From positions 1 through 34,344 of the forward strand of contig JAFQKA010000030.1 of NCBI GenBank assembly GCA_017397175.1: 34,344 nt of DNA, given 5' to 3'. The notes beneath the pieces are model-generated. The model searched no databases, had not been told where the DNA came from, and was given only the letters and a program-made list of their open reading frames with translations. Position 1 is the stretch's first letter. Every line of letters starts with the position of its first letter. The stretch is from Clostridia bacterium (GTDB lineage Bacteria > Bacillota > Clostridia > Oscillospirales > CAG-272). The position numbers and the translations under genes are program-made. This document shows positions 8,055 through 16,033 of the stretch, piece after piece.

Positions 8055-9395
8055 ATGGGTGAGAATTTGAAAATTTCGCAGGAAAAGACGGTGGGGATCT
8101 ACACCCTTGGGTGCAAGGTCAACCAGTATGAAAGCCAAGCTATAGCCGAGCTTTTTGAAAAGGAGGGCTTCAACGTTCTTCCGTCAAATCAGCCTTGCTC
8201 GGTTTACATAATAAATACCTGTACCGTGACTGCCGAAAGCGACCGAAAGGCGAGGCAGTTCATTCGTCGCGCCATTTCGAAAAATCCTGAGGCTTACATT
8301 CTGGTCACAGGGTGCTTTTCACAACGCTCCCCGCAGGCGGTCGGTGCCATTGAGGGCGTTGATTATATCTGCGGTTCGGCGAATAAGACCTCGGTCTTGC
8401 AGGCGGCTCTTGCTCTTACAGAAAAGGGGGAGAAGAATGCTTCTCCCGAGTATGCCGTTCAAAGCCTTGAGGGCGCGGGATTTGAAAAGATGAGCATAAC
8501 TCATTTTGAGAGGACCCGTGCTTATGTCAAAATCGAGGACGGTTGCGAAAACCACTGTGCTTACTGCGCTATCCCTTCGGCGAGAGGGCGTGTGCGTTCA
8601 AAGGCTCCGTGCGACGTTATAGCCGAGGTTGAGGCTCTGGTTGCGGGAGGTTGCCGTGAGATAGTCCTGACGGGCATTGAGACTGCGTCCTACGGTCGTG
8701 ACCTTGAGGGGGTAACCTTAGCCGATCTTCTTTGCCGTGTTGACGCTATCCCCGGTATCGGGCGCGTGCGCCTCGGCTCTCTTGATCCTTCGCTTATGCG
8801 GGAGGATTTCGTGAAAAGGATCGCGCCGCTTCGCTCTTTGGCACCTCACTTCCATCTGTCACTCCAGAGCGGAAGCGATAAGATCCTGGCGGCAATGAAG
8901 CGCAAGTACAATTCCCGCATGATGCTCGATAATATTGATACGATCAAAAAATATATTCCAAACGTGCGCCTGACTACCGACGTTATCGTGGGCTTCCCCG
9001 GCGAGTGTGAGGAGGATTTTCTCGATACCGTCGCCATGGCGGAGAAGATAAGATTTCTTGATATGCATGTTTTCACCTACTCAAAGCGAGAGGGAACTGT
9101 GGCAGCGACCCTGCCGAACCAGATCCCCGAGCAGGTGAAAAAGGAAAGATCGGCGCGTCTGTCTGCAGTGCAGAGAAAGATCAAAGACGAACTGCTTTGT
9201 GAGCTTGTGGAGCGCGGTGAGGCTGTCGACGTGCTGTTTGAGACCCATGAAAATGGTGTTGCAACGGGACACAGCGCCGCGTTTGAAGAATTTGCCGTGG
9301 AGTCGGACAGACCCCTGGACGGCGAGATATATTCCGTTCTTCCGAAAAGAGTGGAAAACGGAGTTTGCATCGGAATTTTAGTAAAGGAGGACTGA
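8055..9395 (+). CDS. mtaB: tRNA t6A37 methylthiotransferase MtaB
   Basis: A radical-SAM methylthiotransferase of 446 residues. It converts t6A37 to ms2t6A37 in ANN-decoding tRNAs. The N-terminal UPF0004 domain has the family signature YTLGCKVNQYE with cluster cysteines Cys20, Cys56 and Cys87. The radical-SAM cluster motif CENHCAYC supplies Cys164, Cys168 and Cys171, followed by the IETASYG and LGSLDP segments. A TRAM-like tail occupies the last 60 residues or so. LGCKVN (not LGCPKN) separates MtaB from RimO and MiaB. ATG at 8055 has no ribosome binding site; GTG at 8091 has AGGA upstream and would give the more usual N-terminus. The end of the gene contains the AAGGAGG for the next one. Confidence 0.93.
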   Translation: MGENLKISQEKTVGIYTLGCKVNQYESQAIAELFEKEGFNVLPSNQPCSVYIINTCTVTAESDRKARQFIRRAISKNPEAYILVTGCFSQRSPQAVGAIEGVDYICGSANKTSVLQAALALTEKGEKNASPEYAVQSLEGAGFEKMSITHFERTRAYVKIEDGCENHCAYCAIPSARGRVRSKAPCDVIAEVEALVAGGCREIVLTGIETASYGRDLEGVTLADLLCRVDAIPGIGRVRLGSLDPSLMREDFVKRIAPLRSLAPHFHLSLQSGSDKILAAMKRKYNSRMMLDNIDTIKKYIPNVRLTTDVIVGFPGECEEDFLDTVAMAEKIRFLDMHVFTYSKREGTVAATLPNQIPEQVKKERSARLSAVQRKIKDELLCELVERGEAVDVLFETHENGVATGHSAAFEEFAVESDRPLDGEIYSVLPKRVENGVCIGILVKED

Positions 9396-9398
9396 CAA

Positions 9399-11057
9399 AT
9401 GGCAGATATATCCCATTACCCGCAGAGAAACGGAATAATTTACGGATTTTGCAGCGGCGACCCATATTTTATCGGGGACGTTATGGGTGATCTGCGCCTT
9501 GAAAGTCCTGTTGAGTTCTGGCTGTACGTAAGCCACAGAATGAAAGAGCTGAAAATGAGCGAGCCTACCGTCGATCTTATCATTTTACTTGATATGCTCA
9601 GAGCGAGTGCGGCGGGATCAAAAAGGCTTGTGCAAAGGATAGGTGAATTTTCCTGCGATGACGAGATACAGATGCAGACCTATTCCGATCTTATTTCAAA
9701 GCTCTACGCCGCAACCCCGGGAGCGAAGGGGCCTGTGGACACCGAGAAGCTCGTGGGCGCTGCAAAAGATTATCTTGCCTGCTGTGACATAGAGGCGGAG
9801 GTCGATGATATCTTCGTATCGGCAAAAGGCAACGCAAAAAGAAAAGCTCTGGAGAGCGGTTGCCGTGTGACCGATGAAAGACAGCTTGGTGATGTTTCTC
9901 TTGTTTTCGGGGAAAAGCTCCCTGTGCAAAAGGACAGGATCAATGATCTTATCTGTCTGATCCGTCCTGTCGGTGCGGAAGATGATGGCAACCTTCTCAA
10001 TTTCCTTTCGGACGAGATGGTCTGCCACAGTGTGAAACGGGTAAAACGCATAGAAAACGGACTTCTGGAGACCCTTCTGACATTTTCCGGAGGGCTTGAT
10101 ATAAACGTGTACCGCACGGACGGCTTGAAATATCCTTTGGCGGAGATCTGTACGGGGTATGAGGGCTGTTGGCTTGCCCGCATTGCGCCTGCCGACCTAT
10201 ACACCTTGCAGATGACAGGTGCGAACAGAGGGATCTCGGTTTCACCCGTTGCAAGGGTGAAAAAAGGGAAAATGCTGAATTTTTACTTCCCCGGAGGAGC
10301 TTACCGCATAAATTCGGACTTTATTTTCGAGATCACCTCATCGCCCTATGACAGTGTCGTTTCCACGGCAGAGCCTGCTCCTCTCACCCGACCGTCTTTT
10401 GATGAGGCGCGGTACGTTGAGAGCGGCGGTGGCTGTTACCTGTCCGACGAGATCAATACAGGCTGTGCTTATTTTGATGCCGTGTCGGCTGTGATCAGCG
10501 CCGTATCAAAGGCGGTGGCCGATGGGCATGACCCGAGCAAGCTCTGCTTGACAAACCTTATTACCTATGATGAAAACCACGCTTCGGGCAAATATAAATT
10601 GCCTTCGGAGCTTGTATCGCATACGCTTGGACTTTACAGAGCGCAAATGGAGCTTTGCCTGCCCGACACGGGGTGCGCTCTTGAAGGCGGCGATGCAAAT
10701 AAACTGACCGTTGTTGCCAATACCTCGGGCAAGCGACAGGAGATGTGTGCCGATGAGGGCACGGTATATCTTGCGGCTCCCGCTTTGTCCGAAGAGGGCT
10801 TTCCCCGTTACGGAGAGCTTCGGGGCATCTTTCGCTTTGTTTTCGGTGCCGTTACCACCGGAAAATGCAAGGCGGAGGTCATTGATGCCAGAGGCGCGCA
10901 AAACGCACTTTTGCGGCTTTGCGGTGACACGTCGATAGACGTGAGCAAGGTCAGATTTGTTCCGGGAGCCTTTTTGCTTCTCACAAAAGAGAAGATAGAA
11001 GGACTTGAGATCCTCGGAAGCCTTAGCGGCGACCCCCGGAGTATGGTTGAGGACTGA
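9399..11057 (+). CDS. Divergent PurL-like (FGAM synthase-like) protein, role unknown
   Basis: A 552-residue cytoplasmic protein with no signal peptide or membrane helix. I see remote similarity to the middle of the single-chain clostridial type of phosphoribosylformylglycinamidine synthase. YEGCWLARIAPADL to SVSPVARV resembles the end of its first PurM-like unit. AVISAVSKAVADGHDPSKL to YRAQMELCLPDTG resembles the start of the second. Where PurL enzymes have GGKDSMSG, this protein has EGGDANKL, and the glutaminase domain is absent (full enzymes are about 1200 residues). It is therefore unlikely to be an active FGAM synthase. It starts 3 nt after mtaB with AAGGAGG, so the two are probably co-translated. 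The homology call is my pattern reading and could be wrong. Confidence 0.55.
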   Translation: MADISHYPQRNGIIYGFCSGDPYFIGDVMGDLRLESPVEFWLYVSHRMKELKMSEPTVDLIILLDMLRASAAGSKRLVQRIGEFSCDDEIQMQTYSDLISKLYAATPGAKGPVDTEKLVGAAKDYLACCDIEAEVDDIFVSAKGNAKRKALESGCRVTDERQLGDVSLVFGEKLPVQKDRINDLICLIRPVGAEDDGNLLNFLSDEMVCHSVKRVKRIENGLLETLLTFSGGLDINVYRTDGLKYPLAEICTGYEGCWLARIAPADLYTLQMTGANRGISVSPVARVKKGKMLNFYFPGGAYRINSDFIFEITSSPYDSVVSTAEPAPLTRPSFDEARYVESGGGCYLSDEINTGCAYFDAVSAVISAVSKAVADGHDPSKLCLTNLITYDENHASGKYKLPSELVSHTLGLYRAQMELCLPDTGCALEGGDANKLTVVANTSGKRQEMCADEGTVYLAAPALSEEGFPRYGELRGIFRFVFGAVTTGKCKAEVIDARGAQNALLRLCGDTSIDVSKVRFVPGAFLLLTKEKIEGLEILGSLSGDPRSMVED

Positions 11058-11125
11058 AGCAAACCCCTTTCGCAGTCCGATTATTCGACGTTAAACACTT
11101 TCAGAACAACATTTTTTGGAGAGAC

Positions 11126-12940
11126 ATGAAAAAGAAAAATTCAAAAGGAGAACTGATCCTTAACTTCCTTGTGGGAAGTAAGCGGTTCTTTATTATGGCT
11201 ATCATCGCATCTTTGGCGGTGACCGTTGTTGACATGGTCATACCCCAGCTGGTGCGATATACCGTCGACACTCTCATCGGCGGTGAGAAATCGGGATTGC
11301 CCGATTTTGCAAACAAATTGATCGACAGGATCGGCGGCCCCGATTATCTGAAGGAAAGATTGTGGATAGTTGCCATAGCCGTGGCGTCTCTGGCACTTCT
11401 GTCCGCGCTTTTCAGCTTTTTGCAAAGGACACTGGACGGAAAAGCTGCCGAGACCCTGGTTGAGAGAATGAGAAATCTGCTCTTTGAGCATACTCAGAAG
11501 CTGCCTTTTTCCTGGCACATGAAAAATCGCACGGGTGACATTATCCAACGCTGTACCTCGGACGTTGATATGGTAAAAAACTTTCTGTCCGAGCAGCTGG
11601 CGTCCATCGTGCGAATCGTGATTTTAGTTGCCTTTTCCCTGGTGTTCATGTATTCCATGAACGTAAAATTGGCGCTTATCGCCACGGTGACCCTGCCCAT
11701 AATCCTGCTCTATACCATGATCTTTGGACGCAGGATCTCCGAGGGCTTCAGAGTTTGCGACGAGGAGGAGGGAGCTATCTCCGCTACCGTTCAGGAGAAT
11801 TTGACAGGCGTGCGCGTTGTACGCGCCTTCGGACGGGAGCAGTATGAGCGCGACAGATTTCTTGAAAAGAACGAGAAATACACCCAGCTTTGGGTGGATC
11901 TTTGCCGTTACATGGCGGGATTCTGGTCTATGGGCGACCTGGTCACGGGTCTGCAGGTCATGGCTATTCTCGTTTTCGGTACTGTTTTCTGCGTAAACGG
12001 AAACATGAGTGCAGGACAGCTTATCGCGTTTATTTCCTATAACACCATGCTCATCTGGCCTATCCGCCGTCTGGGCAGAATGGTATCCGAAATGAGCAAG
12101 GCGGGAATTTCCCTTGAGCGTCTGGGCTATATTCTTCATTCCGAGGTAGAAAAGGACGCGCCCGATGCAACAGAACCCGACATGACGGGTGACATTCGCT
12201 TTGAGCACGTTTCCTTTGCTTACGACGGCTGCCCCGAGCTGCTTTCCGACATTGATTTTGAGGTCAAGTCGGGCGAGACCGTTGGAATCTTAGGTGGAAC
12301 GGGATCGGGCAAATCGACACTTATCCATCTTCTCAACCGACTTTACGACATACCCGAAAACAGCGGCAGAATTACCGTTGGCGGTGTGGATATAGCGACC
12401 ATCAAGCGTTCTCACCTCCGTTCAAACGTGGGTATGGTCATGCAGGAGCCTTTCCTGTTCTCCCGTACTTTGGCGGAAAATATCGGCATTGCCGCATCCG
12501 AGATCAATATGGAAGAAATCGAGGAGGCATCAAGGATCGCCTGCCTTGACGGAGCCATCGAGGGCTTTGCGAAGGGCTATGAGACCTTTGTTGGTGAGCG
12601 CGGCGTGACCCTTTCTGGCGGTCAGAAGCAGAGAACGGCTATTGCCAGAATGCTTACGAGAAAAACGCCCATTATGGTCTTTGACGACTCCCTTTCCGCA
12701 GTTGATGCGGAGACCGACGCAAAGATACGCGCGGCACTCAAGGAGACCTTGGGTAATGCCACCGTCTTCCTTATCTCCCACCGTATCTCCACTCTGATGG
12801 AGGCTGACAAGATAATCGTGCTTGACCGAGGACGCATAGCGGAAATGGGCGACCATGAATCGCTTATGCAGATCGAGGACGGCATTTACCGCAGGATAGC
12901 GGAAATTCAATCGGGATCGGAGGAGAATGAAAATGAGTAA
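11126..12940 (+). CDS. ABC exporter subunit with degenerate Walker B (heterodimer partner 1)
   Basis: A 604-residue half-transporter: a six-helix ABC membrane domain (about 1-320), then a nucleotide-binding domain. Walker A is GGTGSGKST near residue 390, the signature is LSGGQKQR, Walker B is IMVFDDSLSAVD and the switch is SHRIST. The catalytic Glu after Walker B is Asp here, as in the degenerate-site subunit of BmrCD, LmrCD and TM287/288-type exporters. GGAGAG precedes the ATG. Its end overlaps the next subunit gene by 8 nt. Such exporters move drugs, lipids or peptides outward; the substrate here is unknown. Confidence 0.92.
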   Translation: MKKKNSKGELILNFLVGSKRFFIMAIIASLAVTVVDMVIPQLVRYTVDTLIGGEKSGLPDFANKLIDRIGGPDYLKERLWIVAIAVASLALLSALFSFLQRTLDGKAAETLVERMRNLLFEHTQKLPFSWHMKNRTGDIIQRCTSDVDMVKNFLSEQLASIVRIVILVAFSLVFMYSMNVKLALIATVTLPIILLYTMIFGRRISEGFRVCDEEEGAISATVQENLTGVRVVRAFGREQYERDRFLEKNEKYTQLWVDLCRYMAGFWSMGDLVTGLQVMAILVFGTVFCVNGNMSAGQLIAFISYNTMLIWPIRRLGRMVSEMSKAGISLERLGYILHSEVEKDAPDATEPDMTGDIRFEHVSFAYDGCPELLSDIDFEVKSGETVGILGGTGSGKSTLIHLLNRLYDIPENSGRITVGGVDIATIKRSHLRSNVGMVMQEPFLFSRTLAENIGIAASEINMEEIEEASRIACLDGAIEGFAKGYETFVGERGVTLSGGQKQRTAIARMLTRKTPIMVFDDSLSAVDAETDAKIRAALKETLGNATVFLISHRISTLMEADKIIVLDRGRIAEMGDHESLMQIEDGIYRRIAEIQSGSEENENE

Positions 12941-14759
12941 GAATCAAGATAATATTCACCTCAAATTCTTCGGTATTCCGATAATTCTTCCTTATCTGAA
13001 GAAGTACACCCGGGATTTCATCGTGATGGTGGTCCTTGGACTTGCAGGTACGGCCTGCGACGTTATTATTCCTCTTTTCCGTCAGTACGCTATCAACAAT
13101 TACGTTGTAACGGGCATTCTTGACACCCTGCCGATCTTTATCGGCTCGTATCTGCTCGTGCTTGCGGCGCAGGTCATCGTCAACGGTATCAGCTTGTATC
13201 TGGCGTCCCGTCTTGAGCTTTATATCAACCGAGATCTGAGAAACCATTGTTTTTCGCATCTGCAGACCTTGGCGATCTCCTATTTCAATCAGAACAGCGT
13301 GGGATATATTCACTCCCGTGTAATGAGTGATACCAGCCGTATCGGCGTTCTGGTCTCCTGGAACTTTATGGACTGCGTGTGGAACATTTCCTATGCGGTG
13401 GGCGTTGTTATAGCAATGCTTCTCATCAGCCCCAAATTGGCACTTGCAGTTTTGGCGGTAGTGCCTTTATCGGCTGTGATAATCTTCCTTTGTATCGGAA
13501 AGCTTACCAATCTCAACCGTAAAATGCGCGAGATAAATTCCAAGATCTCGGGCGACTTCAACGAGGGAATCACAGGCGCGGGAACATCGAAATCCCTGGT
13601 TATCGAGAATAAGATAACGGCCGAGTTCCGCGAGGACACACGCAACATGAAGCGTACCTCGGTGCATACGGCTATGTGCCGCGGAATCCTGTTCTCCACC
13701 ATTTCCTTCTTCTCTTTTACTGCTCTTGCAATTATTCTCTGGCAAGGCGGCCTGATCACCATTGAGGGTGCTATGAAGGTGGGAACTCTTTCGGTATTCA
13801 TTTCCTATGCTGAGGGTATCGTTGAGACTATCCGTTGGATAATCGATGCCCTTTCGGCATTCGTCAGCACGCAGGTCAATATCGAGCGTGTAAATAAGTT
13901 GCTCAAGACCAAGTCGGACGTTACCGACAACCCCGAGGTGGTGGAAAAGTACGGCGACGCATTCACTCCCAAGCGTGAGAACTGGGAGGAGATCAACGGC
14001 GACATCGAGTTTGACGACGTGACCTTCAAGTATCCCGATGGCGAGGAATACGTGCTCGAGCACTTCAATCTCAAGGTTCCAAAGGGGACGAGAGTAGCTA
14101 TCGTCGGCGAGACGGGTGCAGGCAAATCCACACTTGTAAACCTTGTGTGCCGATTCTTCGAGCCTACCGAGGGCAGGGTGCTTATCGACGGCAGAGACGC
14201 CCGCGAACGCTCACAGCTCTGGCTCCATTCGAGCATTGGTTACGTGCTTCAGGCTCCCCATCTGTTCTCGGGAACCGTACGTGAAAACCTGAAATACGGC
14301 AATCCCGATGCTACCGACGAGCAGATAAACGAGGCTTTGGAGCTTGTTTCTGCCGACAAGGTGGTGGCACGTATGGAAAACGGGCTTGACAGCCAGGTCG
14401 GAGAGGGCGGCGACCTTCTTTCGACAGGTGAAAAACAGCTTATTTCCTTTGCCCGTGCTATCATTGCCGACCCCAAGATACTGGTGCTTGACGAGGCTAC
14501 GTCCTCCGTTGACACTATCACCGAGCAGATAATCAACCGTGCCTCTAAGGTGGTGACCCAAGGGCGCACGTCGTTTATCATAGCTCACCGCCTTTCAACC
14601 GTTCGGGATGCGGACGTTATCCTGGTGGTAAAGGACGGAAAGATCGTGGAGCAGGGAACGCACCGCGATCTTATGCGCGCAAAGGGTGCATACCATTCGC
14701 TTTACACGCATCAATTTGAGCGTGAAAGTGTTGATGGTGCGTTCGGTGTAAACGAATAA
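12933..14759 (+). CDS. ABC exporter subunit with intact Walker B (heterodimer partner 2)
   Basis: A 608-residue half-transporter with an N-terminal membrane domain and C-terminal ATPase domain: Walker A GETGAGKST, Walker B ILVLDEATSSVD with the catalytic Glu, and switch AHRLST. Its signature motif is LSTGEKQ instead of LSGGQ, the partner defect expected when the other subunit has the degenerate Walker B. ATG at 12933 is preferred to 12927: GGAGGAG lies 7 nt before 12933 but only 1 nt before 12927. The ATGAGTAA overlap with the first subunit implies translational coupling and equal stoichiometry. Confidence 0.92.
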   Translation: MSKNQDNIHLKFFGIPIILPYLKKYTRDFIVMVVLGLAGTACDVIIPLFRQYAINNYVVTGILDTLPIFIGSYLLVLAAQVIVNGISLYLASRLELYINRDLRNHCFSHLQTLAISYFNQNSVGYIHSRVMSDTSRIGVLVSWNFMDCVWNISYAVGVVIAMLLISPKLALAVLAVVPLSAVIIFLCIGKLTNLNRKMREINSKISGDFNEGITGAGTSKSLVIENKITAEFREDTRNMKRTSVHTAMCRGILFSTISFFSFTALAIILWQGGLITIEGAMKVGTLSVFISYAEGIVETIRWIIDALSAFVSTQVNIERVNKLLKTKSDVTDNPEVVEKYGDAFTPKRENWEEINGDIEFDDVTFKYPDGEEYVLEHFNLKVPKGTRVAIVGETGAGKSTLVNLVCRFFEPTEGRVLIDGRDARERSQLWLHSSIGYVLQAPHLFSGTVRENLKYGNPDATDEQINEALELVSADKVVARMENGLDSQVGEGGDLLSTGEKQLISFARAIIADPKILVLDEATSSVDTITEQIINRASKVVTQGRTSFIIAHRLSTVRDADVILVVKDGKIVEQGTHRDLMRAKGAYHSLYTHQFERESVDGAFGVNE

Positions 14760-14765
14760 AAAATT

Positions 14766-14792
14766 CGGCGGTCGAAAGACCGCCGTTTTTTT
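14766..14792 (+). terminator. Bidirectional terminator between the ABC exporter and sleB-like gene
   Basis: CGGCGGTC and GACCGCCG pair around GAAA, followed by seven Ts on the plus strand. On the minus strand the stem is followed by AATTTTTTATT. It serves the convergent genes ending at 14759 (+) and 14795 (-). Confidence 0.9.
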
Positions 14793-14794
14793 AT

Positions 14795-15652
14795 TCAACT
14801 GTAAAAGGAGTGTGCGCCGATGGTCATAACGTATGGTCGATTGTTGTGTACCCAAAGGCTTGTGGCGACGGATTTGTTGAGAAAATAGTAGATGTTGTCA
14901 GAGAGTGTGTAACCCTCAAGACAGATCTTTGCCGCCACTACCGAGGACTCGACAGGGGTGTTGTAGATGGTTCCGTTTGATATCGGGGTGAATTGCACTC
15001 CGAATCGGGTGTCAAAAATAACGTCGTAAACGGAATTGGGGAACTGCTCGTTCCTTACGCGATTCAAAACCACGTTCCCGACCGCTATCTGCCCTGTCAG
15101 GCTTTCACCGCGGCTTTCTGCGGAAATAATTCTCGACAGCCAGTAAAGCACCTCGCTGTCATACACGTTCTCCGCACTTTCCGCGCGCACTCCCGTTTGC
15201 GTAAGGCTGACCACTCCCTTTCCTTCACGGACCGTCCATTCCACGGGTGTTCCGTAGGCCTTGGCGATGGCGCGGATCGGCACGTAGAGAACACCGTTTG
15301 AAATGAAGATCCGTCCGCCTCCAAAGAATACGCGGTCATTTACAACAATGTAAGGAAGTCCCTCGCGGGCTGTGATGTCAAGTCCTGTGCTTTTGACGTT
15401 TGCACTATGGCTTTCCTCCGACCACACAAGAGAAAATTCGCCCATGTAAGAGCAGAATTCCCTGAGAGGAACGTAGGTAATGCCTTCAATCAATCGCGGC
15501 GAACCGCTTTCCCAGGAGGTCTCTTCACCGTCCAAGGTGATATTTACGGGGACGTAGCTTTCCTTTCCCTTATAGCTGTCTCCAAATGCGGGGACGGAGG
15601 CACTAAGCACTATGGCGGCCGCTAAAATGAATACGTAAAATTTCCTTTTCAT
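14795..15652 (-). CDS. SleB-like spore-cortex or cell-wall hydrolase with copper-amine-oxidase-like domain
   Basis: A 285-residue secreted protein. The signal peptide is about 1-24. Residues about 35-165 form copper-amine-oxidase N-terminal-like repeats (YVPLREFCSYMG and YVPIRAIAKAYG), common in clostridial wall-binding proteins. Residues about 175-285 match the hydrolase_2/SleB catalytic domain: ISAESRGESLTGQIAVGNVV, with the probable catalytic Glu in AESRGE, VLNRVRN and a C-terminal GAHSFYS. The family cleaves peptidoglycan and, in SleB, spore cortex during germination. The frame extends to 15682, but ATG at 15652 has AAAGGA 8 nt upstream and starts the signal peptide. It is divergent from spoIIE, supporting a sporulation or germination role. 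Confidence 0.88.
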   Translation of the reverse strand: MKRKFYVFILAAAIVLSASVPAFGDSYKGKESYVPVNITLDGEETSWESGSPRLIEGITYVPLREFCSYMGEFSLVWSEESHSANVKSTGLDITAREGLPYIVVNDRVFFGGGRIFISNGVLYVPIRAIAKAYGTPVEWTVREGKGVVSLTQTGVRAESAENVYDSEVLYWLSRIISAESRGESLTGQIAVGNVVLNRVRNEQFPNSVYDVIFDTRFGVQFTPISNGTIYNTPVESSVVAAKICLEGYTLSDNIYYFLNKSVATSLWVHNNRPYVMTIGAHSFYS

Positions 15653-16033
15653 GCTTTTAGTCCTTTCTCTGTGAGCTGTCACAGCTTTTGTATGTACCGT
15701 TTTATTTTACCATAGGAGGCATGGTCAATCAAGGAACAATGTTTTCCATGGAAATCTTTTCCTTTGAGCACCGAAGAAATAGTAGCCCGACTCCTGCGAC
15801 CTTATTCAATCAAAAAGAAAAAAATAACCGCAAAAGAAAAAAATCGTCCGAGAGAAATTGTCCTGTGCGACCATTTCCCGTACCTGCTCCGACAAAAGCG
15901 ACCATTTCCTTGTATGAAAGAACAAAATGTCTCAGCTTTACAGCGACAATTATTATAAAACCGTTCTGCTAAAATCAAGAGGAAACCAATACCTTTATAA
16001 ATTTTCAGCCTTAATGGCAGAACGGAGTTAAAA
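15653..16033. other. 381-bp divergent intergenic region between sleB-like and spoIIE
   Basis: This stretch separates two divergently read sporulation-type genes and presumably holds both promoters. I find no consensus sigma-A promoter for either. It contains a 12-bp direct repeat (15867-15878 and 15898-15909), a one-mismatch Spo0A-box-like heptamer (15888-15894, TGTCGGA on the minus strand) and a TATTAT at 15951. The short reading frames in it look like chance. Confidence 0.5.
15867..15909. repeat. 12-bp direct repeat upstream of spoIIE
   Basis: GCGACCATTTCC occurs at 15867-15878 and again at 15898-15909, identical in all 12 bases. The copies are offset by 31 bp, about three helical turns, so a dimeric protein could meet both on one face. 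A Spo0A-box-like heptamer lies between them. Confidence 0.55.

Noticed and set aside
11624-12208. 194-codon minus-strand frame inside the first ABC subunit
   Set aside because: Antisense shadow of a well-supported membrane and ATPase gene.
15688-15972. 94-codon frame in the sleB-spoIIE intergenic region
   Set aside because: Lysine/proline/threonine-rich chance composition, no ribosome binding site, and it covers the likely promoter region of spoIIE.
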